Below are positions 54,321 to 63,484 of a DNA stretch of 64,000 nucleotides, in pieces. The position numbers were made by a program, and so were the translations under genes. Location of the stretch: the NCBI GenBank assembly GCA_022823725.1, contig JAJEHL010000041.1, positions 62,001 through 126,000 of the forward strand, in the 5' to 3' direction. Source of the stretch: Candidatus Latescibacterota bacterium. Lineage in GTDB: Bacteria > Latescibacterota > UBA2968. The notes under the pieces are model-generated. The model saw only the letters and a program-made list of their open reading frames with translations. It searched no databases and was not told where the DNA came from. The first letter of the stretch is position 1, and the number at the start of each line of letters is the position of its first letter.

Positions 54321-54872
54321 TCAACGTTTTAAAATCTGCTCGTGCTGGCGTTTGCGTTGCAGCAAAATTTGCTGTCGCCGTTTCTGCGAACTGAGTATGG
54401 TGAACAGAATATTTACCCGTTTGCGCGCCGCTCGCAATACCTGAACATCCCGCTGGTCCTGATCCCTTAATCGGGACAAATACAGCAGGCGCTGGGCTGC
54501 ATCTCGTAGCGACTTCGCCGAAAACAATACTGATAGTATTCCCTGTCGTCCTATTTTGTATATTTCACGCGTACGTTGCGCTATATTTTGCTCGCGATTT
54601 TTAAGTTGTGACTGAGCCTGTAGAAGCTGTTGCTCGGTACGGCCGATTTCATCATTCAGACTATTGATTTCATCAGCGATATTTAGAGATGTGTTTTCAT
54701 CGGGTTGAGCCGATGCTTCCCGCGAAGGTAGAGGATTCAAGTTTAAGCTGTCCATCGCCGCTCGCTCAGCTTTTAGACGCGCTTCCAATGTCGTTATTGT
54801 CTGCGCGCTTCCATCGGGCGATAATGCGATTAGAAAAGCCAGGATATACAATATATACACTGGTTTTTGCAC
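54321..54872 (-). CDS. Exported coiled-coil protein in ftsEX operon (EnvC-like, no peptidase domain)
   Basis: A 183-residue exported protein: signal peptide ('VYILYILAFLIALSPDGSA') followed by two long coiled-coil helices (about 23-175) with 'QLKNREQNIAQRTREIYKIGRQG' resembling EnvC/murein-hydrolase-activator coiled coils. It ends right after the second helix and lacks the C-terminal LytM (M23) domain. GTG at 54872 has GAGG 6 bases upstream. It is the likely periplasmic partner of FtsX encoded 17 bases upstream. Confidence 0.75.
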   Translation of the reverse strand: MQKPVYILYILAFLIALSPDGSAQTITTLEARLKAERAAMDSLNLNPLPSREASAQPDENTSLNIADEINSLNDEIGRTEQQLLQAQSQLKNREQNIAQRTREIYKIGRQGILSVLFSAKSLRDAAQRLLYLSRLRDQDQRDVQVLRAARKRVNILFTILSSQKRRQQILLQRKRQHEQILKR

Positions 54873-54889
54873 GCTATACCTCAACCATT

Positions 54890-55747
54890 CTACGCGATTT
54901 CTCTTAACATGTGGTTCAGGGATGCCCAACTGCCTATCGCGCCCAGCACGGTGCCCAATACCACCAGACCGAATGCCAGTTCAATCGTTGGTGTGACCGT
55001 CAAATCCGGTACGCGAACAGCCCACCAGGGTGATATATAAGCCATCATCAGAGGTGCCAAAAATCCACCGACAGAGCCTTGTAGTGCCCCCCCAACTCCA
55101 AAGATCATCCACACAGTCGTATTTGTCGCGCCAACCAACCGCATAATCTCAAGGGCATCGCGTTGCGCCAGCACCATCAACTTGGTTGCATGGCTCACTG
55201 CAAATGCACACGCAAAACACAGCAGACACCCAAGTGCGAGCCCAATTCTGGTGATTACTTCAATAAAATGCTCTAAAGAGTCCACCCAAACTTCACCTAC
55301 GTTTACACCTTCTACAGCACTATGGCTGGCTACAGATCTTGCAACGGCTCGAGCGCGGCGCGGCATATTCTCGCCGGGAGAAATGCGTACTCTAAGCGAA
55401 GCGGGCAATGGATTGCTCGAAAGCGCATCGACAGTACCCAAACCAAATCGTGACCGAAATTCTTTGGCAGCCGCTTCCTGATCCATATACACAATCCCGC
55501 CTACCTCGGGTCTCGCTTCTAACCTGCGCCGCAATGCGAGTATTCGCTGAGATGAAACACCATCTTTCAGGTAAATGTCTATCTCCACCCGCGCGCGCAA
55601 TCGGTTAGCCAGCGCGGTTCCACTCTCAATCACCTGCCAAAAGAATCCCAATACCAGCAGTGAGGCTCCAATGGTCACCACTGAAATCACACCTGCGATT
55701 CCCGTGCGTCTGATCCCTTGCAATGCCTCGCGCAATACTAGATTCAT
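54890..55747 (-). CDS. ftsX: Cell division permease FtsX
   Basis: A 285-residue permease: N-terminal membrane helix ('GVISVVTIGASLLVLGFFW'), periplasmic domain (about 50-160), then three more membrane segments ending 'LGAIGSWASLNHML'. 'AQRDALEIMRLVGATN' is the FtsX coupling motif. FtsX anchors FtsE and recruits a peptidoglycan-hydrolase activator. Start ATG at 55747 after AAGGTG; FtsE precedes it with about 29 bases between. Confidence 0.92.
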   Translation of the reverse strand: MNLVLREALQGIRRTGIAGVISVVTIGASLLVLGFFWQVIESGTALANRLRARVEIDIYLKDGVSSQRILALRRRLEARPEVGGIVYMDQEAAAKEFRSRFGLGTVDALSSNPLPASLRVRISPGENMPRRARAVARSVASHSAVEGVNVGEVWVDSLEHFIEVITRIGLALGCLLCFACAFAVSHATKLMVLAQRDALEIMRLVGATNTTVWMIFGVGGALQGSVGGFLAPLMMAYISPWWAVRVPDLTVTPTIELAFGLVVLGTVLGAIGSWASLNHMLREIA

Positions 55748-55776
55748 TTCACCTTTCCATTTGCTCAATTTGCAAT

Positions 55777-56430
55777 CTATTCAATGACCTCATTTTCCAA
55801 TTGCAATATTCGCCGCGAATATCGGTCTTCTAACGCTGTATCATGTGTCGCTATGATCACAGTTATTCCGCGTACATTTATTTTTTGAAAAATAGCCATC
55901 ACCTGTTCTGCTGCTTCTGAATCCAAATTGGCGACTGGTTCATCTGCCAACAAGATAAGGGGATCATTCACCAGTGCCCGCGCTATTGCTACCCGCAGCC
56001 GTTCATAGGCCGACAACTCATCTGGATACGCATTGCGTTTGTAAAGCAAATCCACATCTGATAATATTGCCTGAGTTTTGCTCTTGATCCTGCGCCGCGA
56101 AATGCCTGTTACTTCAAGCGCGAAGGCCACATTTTCAGATACGGTGCGATGGTGCAATAATTTGAAGTCTTGAAATACTACGCCTACTTGCCTTCGCAAC
56201 TGCGGAATGTCTGTTTTTCGAATTTTCTGCGAGTCGTATTTTCCCACAGATACTACGCCCGAACTGGGTAGATCCTCAAATATAATCAGCCTGAATAGCG
56301 CGCGTTTTTCCGCCTCTGTGTGTCCAGTCAGATAGACGAACTCGCCCCGATTGATCTCTGTGTTGGCATTGAGCAATATCGGCTGGCCTCGCTGCTCGAC
56401 CCGCACGTTTTGTAATTTAATCACTGGCAT
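55777..56430 (-). CDS. ftsE: FtsE-like ABC ATPase with degenerate Walker A and signature
   Basis: A 217-residue FtsE homologue located immediately before ftsX. Q-loop 'VVFQDFKLLHHRTVSENV', Walker B 'LILLADEPVANLD' and switch 'ATHD' look normal. Walker A is 'GHTEAEKRA' (about 36-44) instead of GxxGxGK(S/T), with Glu in place of the Gly before Lys and Arg in place of Ser/Thr. The ABC signature is 'LSAYE' instead of LSGGE. ATP binding or hydrolysis should be impaired. The frame is otherwise intact, so this is not ordinary decay. Start ATG at 56430 chosen; a TTG at 56457 is possible. Confidence 0.88.
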   Translation of the reverse strand: MPVIKLQNVRVEQRGQPILLNANTEINRGEFVYLTGHTEAEKRALFRLIIFEDLPSSGVVSVGKYDSQKIRKTDIPQLRRQVGVVFQDFKLLHHRTVSENVAFALEVTGISRRRIKSKTQAILSDVDLLYKRNAYPDELSAYERLRVAIARALVNDPLILLADEPVANLDSEAAEQVMAIFQKINVRGITVIIATHDTALEDRYSRRILQLENEVIE

Positions 56431-56472
56431 GATGTACAACTGTTTCAGCAGTTCCAATATTCATCTCTTGAA

Positions 56473-57222
56473 CTATTTTTTTAGAACAAAATGCACCCGG
56501 TCCGAAAATTTTGTCGGCGGTGCATATCCAAATCCGCCGTAAGCTCCTACCCTTTCAAAAGGCGATTTATCGACAATTTCTTCAATCACTGCCAAAGAAT
56601 AGATCCGCTGTTGATGTACTTCTTTGACCACTTCATCCTTGTCTTCAAAGTGAATGTCAAATTTGTTGTATTGTACACCCTGTTCGTAATAACTGTGCCG
56701 CCGATATGAAAATCCATCTCCCGAATCTTCTGACTCCATATTGCTGAAGTATTGCCTCGAATTGCTCTCTGTACAGATATCGACTACAAAGACCCCGTTG
56801 GGATTTACAATGCGATGCACTTCATTCAGAGCACGCGCGATCAATTCAGGTGACATCAGATAGTTGATGCTATCGTACAAACACAACACCGCATCACACG
56901 GGGGCAAATCGTCTAAATCGAGCAAATTGCGATGGTAAAATGGAATGGGATAGTGGAACTTACGCGCCTTTTCTATAGCCACATCCAGCATTTCCCGGCA
57001 ACCATCTGCACCCATTACATCGAATTTCTGACGGTATAACTCAATTGCCAGACTGCCCGTGCCGCAGGCCAGGTCCAATACGCGGTTGGGTTTGATTTTG
57101 TGTCGTGCGAGCAGTGATGAGACATAACGCGCCCAATGCACGTAATCCACATGCCGCATTACATAATCGTAAATGGTCGCCAGGCGGCTATACGGGGTTG
57201 CCTCAGTTTCGAAGTTTTGCAT
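56473..57222 (-). CDS. Class I SAM-dependent methyltransferase
   Basis: A 249-residue methyltransferase: 'RVLDLACGTGSLAIEL' (motif I, near 47-62), 'VMGADGCREML' (Asp of motif II), 'CDAVLCLYDSINYL' and 'VFVVDICTE'. Substrate unknown. It lies 42 bases upstream of ftsE and follows the S4 gene's terminator. Confidence 0.88.
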   Translation of the reverse strand: MQNFETEATPYSRLATIYDYVMRHVDYVHWARYVSSLLARHKIKPNRVLDLACGTGSLAIELYRQKFDVMGADGCREMLDVAIEKARKFHYPIPFYHRNLLDLDDLPPCDAVLCLYDSINYLMSPELIARALNEVHRIVNPNGVFVVDICTESNSRQYFSNMESEDSGDGFSYRRHSYYEQGVQYNKFDIHFEDKDEVVKEVHQQRIYSLAVIEEIVDKSPFERVGAYGGFGYAPPTKFSDRVHFVLKK

Positions 57223-57231
57223 AAAATGAAA

Positions 57232-57255
57232 AACGGCCAGCCCGTGCCGGCCTTT
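57232..57255 (-). terminator. Rho-independent terminator after S4-domain gene
   Basis: GGCC-centred stem (AAGGCC.../...GGCCGTT) followed on the minus strand by TTTTT. Ends the mfd-prsA-surA-S4 operon just before the methyltransferase. Confidence 0.65.
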
Positions 57256-57291
57256 GCCTTTCTATTTTTTTAGTTCTGACGGGATCGCGTT

Positions 57292-57564
57292 TTAAAAAAA
57301 CTCTGGTGCCTGTGCTTCATCTCGAATAACGCGATAATATTCAGGTGCTCGCTTCCGCGATACATTACCTCGTGGAATCGCCAATACTTCAAATTCCAAC
57401 AGACGATCGGAAAACGCAATGCTCACCCTTTGCCCTGCGCGCAAAACGCGACTCGCTTTGGCTTCTTGCCCATCTACTGTCACAATCCCATTGTCACACG
57501 CTCGTTTGGCTTCTGAACGCCGTCGCACCAGACAACATGTATTTAGATAGATATCTAATCTCAT
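57292..57564 (-). CDS. S4-domain RNA-binding protein (HslR/RqcP-like)
   Basis: A 90-residue S4 protein: 'MRLDIYLNTCCLVRRRSEAKRACDNGIVTVDGQ' S4 core and C-terminal 'PRGNVSRKRAPEYYRVI'. Family members bind tRNA/rRNA on stalled 50S subunits. Starts 6 bases after the SurA-like gene. Confidence 0.9.
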   Translation of the reverse strand: MRLDIYLNTCCLVRRRSEAKRACDNGIVTVDGQEAKASRVLRAGQRVSIAFSDRLLEFEVLAIPRGNVSRKRAPEYYRVIRDEAQAPEFF

Positions 57565-57570
57565 ACTATC

Positions 57571-58812
57571 CTATTCCAACCGCACATCCACATATAATTT
57601 CGCCCGCGTTTCTGCCAGTTTCTCACGGAATAATTCCTGCAAGCGTTCCAGTCTGGCAATTTCCTCTAATGCAGTGGCCTCGTCATTGATCCGGAACAGA
57701 TTCCAACCGCCTTCCATTTTTACGGGTAAACTCACATCGCCCGGCTTGAGTGCCCGCACCACATCTGCAAATTGGGACGGGAGATCAGACCTGGGAATAT
57801 TCTGCCAAAATCCGCCGCGCGATGCTGTTTCTTCAAAGTCGGAATGCTCGCGCGCAAGTTCGGCAAAATCCGCCCCATCTCGAATCTGTTGATACAATGC
57901 CATTGCCTTTTGCTGCGCGACTTTTTCGTCTTTTTGCAATAAAAACAAAATATGACGCGCCCGCACCTGATCGCCCGAAATTTCCTCGACGAGAATAATG
58001 TGAAAGCCAAACTGCGATTGCACGAGGTCGCTTACTTCGCCGACTTTGAGACTAAAGGCAACGTTTTCAAATGCGGGCACCATGGTACCGCGCCCAAAAA
58101 ACCCCAAATCCCCGCCTTGAGACGCGCTGCCTGGATCTTGTGAGTATTCTTTTGCCAGCGCTGCAAAATCTTCACCTGCCCGAATGCGTTCCAAAACCGC
58201 TTCTGCCTGGGGGCGAATTTTGTCCTGCTGTTCTGTCGATGCAGCAGGCTCAATAAAAATATGACTTAGCGAAACAAAACTTGATTCGCCGCGGCGGTAT
58301 TTTTCTTGAAATTCCTTCATGTCCCGGGGCGACACACTAACCTGTTGCGCCAGCATTTGACGCATGCTGTCTTCTAAATACTGATTGCGGATTTGCTCCC
58401 TGTATTGATCTCGCATCTGTCGCTCGGTCAATCCCTCCTTTTTTAGTTCTTCGGCAAATGTCGCCGCGCCAAACTGTTCCTTAACGTAGCGAATTTGCGC
58501 GCGCACCGTCTCTTCCACGCGCTCGTCATCTACCTCAATGCTGTCTTCTCGCGCTCTGACCAGTAATAAGTTGCGCTGAATTTCATTTTCCAGAACCTTA
58601 TTAAACATATTCTCAAGCTCTGCTTGTGGCACGGTGCGCACATCAACTCTTCGAGTGATCAATTCCATGCGTAGCTTGTTTTCCACATCGGATCGCAACA
58701 CAATTTTGTCATCTACCACTGCTATAATTTTATCCAATAAGATAGGCTCTGCACGCGCTGTGCCCGCGATCAGGAATAACCCAATTAGCACGTTGATAAA
58801 TAGCGTTTTCAT
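57571..58812 (-). CDS. SurA-like peptidyl-prolyl isomerase
   Basis: A 413-residue periplasmic chaperone. Signal peptide ('[18 protein letters not shown]'), SurA-N helical domain (about 22-150), and two parvulin domains ('SHIFIEP...' about 175-275 and 'ARHILFLL...' about 285-375). Assists outer-membrane protein folding. Start ATG at 58812 with GAGGAA upstream. Confidence 0.9.
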   Translation of the reverse strand: MKTLFINVLIGLFLIAGTARAEPILLDKIIAVVDDKIVLRSDVENKLRMELITRRVDVRTVPQAELENMFNKVLENEIQRNLLLVRAREDSIEVDDERVEETVRAQIRYVKEQFGAATFAEELKKEGLTERQMRDQYREQIRNQYLEDSMRQMLAQQVSVSPRDMKEFQEKYRRGESSFVSLSHIFIEPAASTEQQDKIRPQAEAVLERIRAGEDFAALAKEYSQDPGSASQGGDLGFFGRGTMVPAFENVAFSLKVGEVSDLVQSQFGFHIILVEEISGDQVRARHILFLLQKDEKVAQQKAMALYQQIRDGADFAELAREHSDFEETASRGGFWQNIPRSDLPSQFADVVRALKPGDVSLPVKMEGGWNLFRINDEATALEEIARLERLQELFREKLAETRAKLYVDVRLE

Positions 58813-58850
58813 ATCGATAAATTCCTCGAAATTGGTGAGAAGCCCAATGC

Positions 58851-59708
58851 TCACTGTTCTCTATTCAATTGCTTCCAATCCACTGACCATTCAATTCGCT
58901 CTTTGAGTTCGGCCATTAATTTGGCGCGTTGCTCGCGTCGTCGTTCGGTCAGGATGCGTTGCTGAATCTCGCTGCGCACATCGACCAAATCGCGTATTGA
59001 ACCCTCGTCGTCCCGATCCATTACCTCGATGATATGGTAGCCCAATTCAGTGTGCGTGCGTATCCGGTGCCCCAATTTGGCGTCCCGACAGGCCTCCCAG
59101 AAAGAGGAGGTGACCATATCTTCGGTAAAATATCCCAGATCGCCGCCATTTACAGCCGACTGATCGATAGAAACTTCGCGTGCCACCTGCTCAAAAAATT
59201 CACCCTTTTGCAGCCGGTCCCACGCCCGATTCATTGCATTCCTATCTGCCACAACGAGATGCCGCACTCTGAGTTCGAGTTGATTGCGTTCAAAATCCGC
59301 CCGATGTTCTTCGTAATAGGCGAGAATTACATCCTCTGAGATCGCGGCGTCGCGCGCGTATGTGCGGGTCATTAATTCGTTTGCCAACAGTTGTCTAACA
59401 GCGCGATCAATGCGATCCGATAGTTCGGAATCCCGGTCGAGTTTTTGTCGCAGGGCTTCCTGGTGGAGGAGTTCTTCCTCTATCCAATTTTCGACCAATC
59501 TTTGTTTTTCTTTAGGCGAAAGTGTGCCTGCAAACGGGGCGGGAATACGCTTCTCCAATGCTTCTATGGTCAGATAGCGATTTCCCACTTGTGCCACGAC
59601 GGAAGCTTTTTGTGACCTCTCACAACCCCAGATGCCAATCAGGCAGATTATTAAGCCGATTTTCAAACACCGCGCTCGTTTCAAAACGCGATCCCCCATT
59701 GCGGTCAT
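58851..59708 (-). CDS. PrsA-like lipoprotein peptidyl-prolyl isomerase
   Basis: A 285-residue lipoprotein ('[11 protein letters not shown]', Cys 29) with SurA-N-like helices and one parvulin domain ('RVRHLVV...GGDLGYF...LGYHIIEV'). Acts on exported protein folding. Located between mfd (64-base gap) and the SurA-like gene. Confidence 0.87.
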   Translation of the reverse strand: MTAMGDRVLKRARCLKIGLIICLIGIWGCERSQKASVVAQVGNRYLTIEALEKRIPAPFAGTLSPKEKQRLVENWIEEELLHQEALRQKLDRDSELSDRIDRAVRQLLANELMTRTYARDAAISEDVILAYYEEHRADFERNQLELRVRHLVVADRNAMNRAWDRLQKGEFFEQVAREVSIDQSAVNGGDLGYFTEDMVTSSFWEACRDAKLGHRIRTHTELGYHIIEVMDRDDEGSIRDLVDVRSEIQQRILTERRREQRAKLMAELKERIEWSVDWKQLNREQ

Positions 59709-59772
59709 ATCCCCGCATGTGGCTCTAAACTATTGACAATAAAAAAGGTTCCGACTAATCGAATATACGCCT

Positions 59773-62700
59773 TCAAATTAGGCTCTGCAACACATTTTTA
59801 GCCGATTCTAACCGCGATTGTGGTCCCTTGCCCATTAGCGCGACTTCGATTTTTGGCGGATCTCCCAGAGCAAATTCCAGGGGGAGTGGTGATTGTGTCA
59901 CCATCCGTTCAATATCTGTTCGCATCAGCGGTTTGTCCGGCGACAGGGTCATTGTCATGATCTGTCCGATTTGCAACTGCGACAGCCTGAGTTGGCGGGC
60001 CAGGATTTTGACCTGTAAGATGTCTAATAATGCAGCAGTGGGATCGGGCAAAGGTCCAAAGCGATCCGCGAGTTCTTCCTCTATTGCCAGGACTTCCACA
60101 GTTTGCCGTATCTGGCCCAATCGCTGATAAAACTGCATTTTTTGATCTGTATCCGGAATATAGTCGTCCGGAATATAGGCCGAAACGGATATCTGTACAT
60201 CTGGCTCAATCGCGGGTTCGGTCTCATCGCCCTTAATCTGCCGCACGGCTTCGTCCAGCAATCGCGTGTATAAATCAAATCCCACGGCTGCGATATGTCC
60301 GTGCTGCTGTGATCCAAGCAAGTTGCCCGTGCCCCGAATTTCCATATCCCGCATTGAAATGTGGAAACCCGATCCCAAATCCGAAAATTCTTCGATGGCC
60401 CGCAATCGCCTTACCGCTGGTTTTCTGAGTGCTTGCCACGAGGGTACAAATAAATACGCATACGCCCGCTTATTCGATCGCCCCACCCGACCGCGCAATT
60501 GATACAACTGCGCCAATCCGAGGCGATCTGCCCGATTTACGATTAGCGTGTTCGCGTTGGGAATGTCCAGTCCGGATTCCACGATCATGGTGGAAACCAG
60601 AACATCGTATTTGTGCTCGAAAAAGTCCAGCATCACTTTTTCGAGTTGCCGTTCGGGCATCTGGCCGTGTCCCATACCAAAACGCACCTGTGGCAATAGG
60701 CGAGTGAGAAAACCCATCATCGCGTGCATGGACTGGACCCGATTGTGTACAAAATAAACCTGCCCATTGCGATCTACTTCCCGTAAGATCGCTTCGGCTA
60801 TGCGGTCTTCTTCAAAGGCCAGCACTTCAGTCTGAATTGGCAATCGGTCTTTGGGCGGGGTTTGTATGACCGACATATCGCGTGCGCCCATCAGCGACAT
60901 GTGCAGGGTGCGCGGAATTGGCGTGGCGGTGAGCGTCAACACATCCACCAGACGCCGCATTTCTTTTAACCGCTCTTTGTGCCGCACCCCAAAGCGGTGT
61001 TCTTCGTCTATGACCAGAAGGCCGAGGGATTTGAAGTTGACATCTTTTGACAATAACCGATGCGTGCCCACTACAATATCTACGGTACCTTTCTTCATCG
61101 CCTCAAGCGTTCGCATTTGTTCGGCCCGCGTACGGAAGCGGCTCAATACCGCTACATGGATGGGAAATTCGGAAAACCGTTCGCAGAATGTGCGATAATG
61201 TTGCTGCGCCAAAATGGTTGTGGGGGCGAGCACTGCTACTTGTTTGCCATCCAAGATCGCCTTAAACGCCCCGCGAATCGCCACTTCTGTTTTGCCATAT
61301 CCCACATCGCCACAAATCAAGCGGTCCATGGCGGACTGTGCTTCCATATCTTTTCGCACGGCGTCAATGGCTTCTTGTTGATCTCGGGTTTCGCGATAGG
61401 GGAACGAGGCTTCCAAGGCGTTCATTTCTGATCCATCAGGTGAAAATGCCATGCCCGGTTGCGCTTTGCGTTCGGCGTATAATGACACGAGTTCTGCCGC
61501 CATTTTGAATATCGCTTTGCGCGTCTTTTCCTTTAGCCTCTCCCAGGCTACTGTGCCCAATTTGCTCAATACGGGTACTGCGCCGTCTTGTCCGGAATAT
61601 TTTTGTACCTGATTCATCTGATCTACCGGCACAAAAACCCGATCTCCATCCCGATATCCAACGGTCAGACAATCGCTGGCTATGCGGCCTATTTCAATTC
61701 GCTCCACGCCTTCAAATCGACCGATTCCGTGATCTACATGCACGACAAAATCGCCGCGCTGAAGAGCGGATACTGTCTTGATGGGCTGTGCATCTTGAAA
61801 GCGGCGATACCGTCGTCTGCGATGTACGCGGCTGTAAATTTCGTGGTCATTGATCAAAAAGACTTTGCCGAGGCGGTATGTAAATCCGGATTGTAGGGTG
61901 CCTACGTACAGGGAGACGATATCGGCACTTTCTTCCAGAATTTCTTCCAATCGCGCTTTTTGTCCATCACTTTCACAAAGAATGACCACTTCATAAGCGT
62001 CCAACCAGTACTTTCGCAAATCTTCTTTTAATAGCTGTACATGGCCTTCGTAATGTCTCCCGCTCTGCCCACCTAGTTCTACCACTTCTTCAGATATTCC
62101 TCCCAGTGCGCGGTTCAAGACCCGGGGCATGTGGTCCAGTTGCCGAAGCATGGTTTCCGGTTGTCGGAGTACGCACCGCGCTGGCAGGGGTTCTGTTTCC
62201 GCCCGCCGTTTTTTTTGTCGCTGTGCGATTTGTTCACATGCGCGCCAGGCGTTATCCGCGGCAGTGGCGATGCCCTCCGGGTCATCGAGGACGAGATAGG
62301 ATCCTTCGGGCACGTAATCCAGCAATCCCGTTCTCTCGCCGTATAACACACTCAGGTAATGTTCCTGTCCTTCAAAAATGCCTTCGCGCTCCAATAAGTT
62401 TCGCACCTCGGGCAACTCAATGCATAGCTCTCGTTCTGCTATTTCCAGATTTTCCAAATAAATATCTGCCATTGTCAGCGGGAGTACGCTTTCCCGACAG
62501 GGCAAAATGCGCGTTTCTTCCAATTGCGCGATAGACCGCTGGGTGCTCAAATCAAATGCCCGGATGGACGAGATTTCATCGCCCCAAAATTCCAGTCTGA
62601 CCGGGTGTGCATGGCCAAATGAACAAATATCCAGGATGCCGCCGCGCATCCCGAATTGCCCCACACCTTCTACAGTTGTTACCCGTTCATATCCGATTTC

Positions 62701-63180
62701 CACCAGATGGTCCGCGAGATATAGAGGGGAAACTTCTTGATCCAGACGAAGTGTTTTTACACTCAAGTCAAAGAGGTCTGGAGGTAAGGTGTGTCCCATC
62801 AAGGCTTCGATGGGTGTGACCACAATGCCACCGGCTTTCCGGTACAACTGGTCCAGTGCCTCCATCCGCAATCCCACGACATCGAGGTGCGGCGAACGCC
62901 CGTCAAAATGCGCGACATCCCAACCCGGAAAGTAGCCCACATGTTCTTCGTCTAACAGCCGCTCCAAATCATTGCGCAATGCCTCGGCGCGGTCCTCATC
63001 TGCACTTATGACGACTACCGGGCCAGGTACGGTTTCTTCAATCCACGCGATGGCAAATGCCGATAGCGACCCGGTGCCGCCGCGCATGGTTACGACCCGC
63101 TCTCCCGATTCCAGTTTTTGCGATAGGTCTTTAAATGGCGTCGAGTTTTTAATTCTGTTGTACAATCTATCAACGGACAT
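59773..63180 (-). CDS. mfd: Transcription-repair coupling factor Mfd
   Basis: A 1135-residue Mfd. UvrB-like N-terminal module, CarD-like RNA polymerase-interacting domain ('LQRGDFVVHVDHGIGRFEGV'), helicase motif I 'ICGDVGYGKTEVAIR', 'DEEHRFG', motif 'TATPIPRTLHMSL' and 'QLRGRVGRS', then the C-terminal TRCF domain. It removes stalled RNA polymerase and recruits UvrA. Heads the mfd-prsA-surA-S4 operon. Confidence 0.97.
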   Translation of the reverse strand: MSVDRLYNRIKNSTPFKDLSQKLESGERVVTMRGGTGSLSAFAIAWIEETVPGPVVVISADEDRAEALRNDLERLLDEEHVGYFPGWDVAHFDGRSPHLDVVGLRMEALDQLYRKAGGIVVTPIEALMGHTLPPDLFDLSVKTLRLDQEVSPLYLADHLVEIGYERVTTVEGVGQFGMRGGILDICSFGHAHPVRLEFWGDEISSIRAFDLSTQRSIAQLEETRILPCRESVLPLTMADIYLENLEIAERELCIELPEVRNLLEREGIFEGQEHYLSVLYGERTGLLDYVPEGSYLVLDDPEGIATAADNAWRACEQIAQRQKKRRAETEPLPARCVLRQPETMLRQLDHMPRVLNRALGGISEEVVELGGQSGRHYEGHVQLLKEDLRKYWLDAYEVVILCESDGQKARLEEILEESADIVSLYVGTLQSGFTYRLGKVFLINDHEIYSRVHRRRRYRRFQDAQPIKTVSALQRGDFVVHVDHGIGRFEGVERIEIGRIASDCLTVGYRDGDRVFVPVDQMNQVQKYSGQDGAVPVLSKLGTVAWERLKEKTRKAIFKMAAELVSLYAERKAQPGMAFSPDGSEMNALEASFPYRETRDQQEAIDAVRKDMEAQSAMDRLICGDVGYGKTEVAIRGAFKAILDGKQVAVLAPTTILAQQHYRTFCERFSEFPIHVAVLSRFRTRAEQMRTLEAMKKGTVDIVVGTHRLLSKDVNFKSLGLLVIDEEHRFGVRHKERLKEMRRLVDVLTLTATPIPRTLHMSLMGARDMSVIQTPPKDRLPIQTEVLAFEEDRIAEAILREVDRNGQVYFVHNRVQSMHAMMGFLTRLLPQVRFGMGHGQMPERQLEKVMLDFFEHKYDVLVSTMIVESGLDIPNANTLIVNRADRLGLAQLYQLRGRVGRSNKRAYAYLFVPSWQALRKPAVRRLRAIEEFSDLGSGFHISMRDMEIRGTGNLLGSQQHGHIAAVGFDLYTRLLDEAVRQIKGDETEPAIEPDVQISVSAYIPDDYIPDTDQKMQFYQRLGQIRQTVEVLAIEEELADRFGPLPDPTAALLDILQVKILARQLRLSQLQIGQIMTMTLSPDKPLMRTDIERMVTQSPLPLEFALGDPPKIEVALMGKGPQSRLESAKNVLQSLI

Positions 63181-63217
63181 AAATTTTTAACTTTTCCTCC
63201 CAAACAGTACACGCCAA

Positions 63218-63250
63218 AAAGCTCGACACATTGTATGCGTCGAGCTTTTC
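63218..63250 (-). terminator. Rho-independent terminator of tRNA-Asp
   Basis: Stem AAAAGCTCGAC / GTCGAGCTTTTT on the minus strand, beginning a few bases after the tRNA CCA end. Lies between the tRNA and mfd. Confidence 0.85.
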
Positions 63251-63257
63251 AGCAAGA

Positions 63258-63335
63258 TGGCGGGGTAGACGGGGCTCGAACCCGCGACCACCGGCGTGAC
63301 AGGCCGGTACTCTAACCAGACTGAGCTACTACCCC
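63258..63335 (-). tRNA. tRNA-Asp (anticodon GTC)
   Basis: 78 bases. Acceptor GGGGTAG/CTACCCC, anticodon arm CCGGC-CTGTCAC-GCCGG with anticodon GTC, T-arm GCGGGTTCGAGCCCCG, discriminator G and encoded CCA. Confidence 0.96.
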
Positions 63336-63484
63336 AATGTGTAAAACAATCTCCAAATTCCATGAAGGACAGAAAATTTAACAAGGTGTCTTTTCAGTGT
63401 CAAGCAATTTTAACAAATCATGCCCCTTGTTTTTGGCATCTCATCTCATTATGTTAAGGCGAAAACTTTCACAAGGAGAATTTT

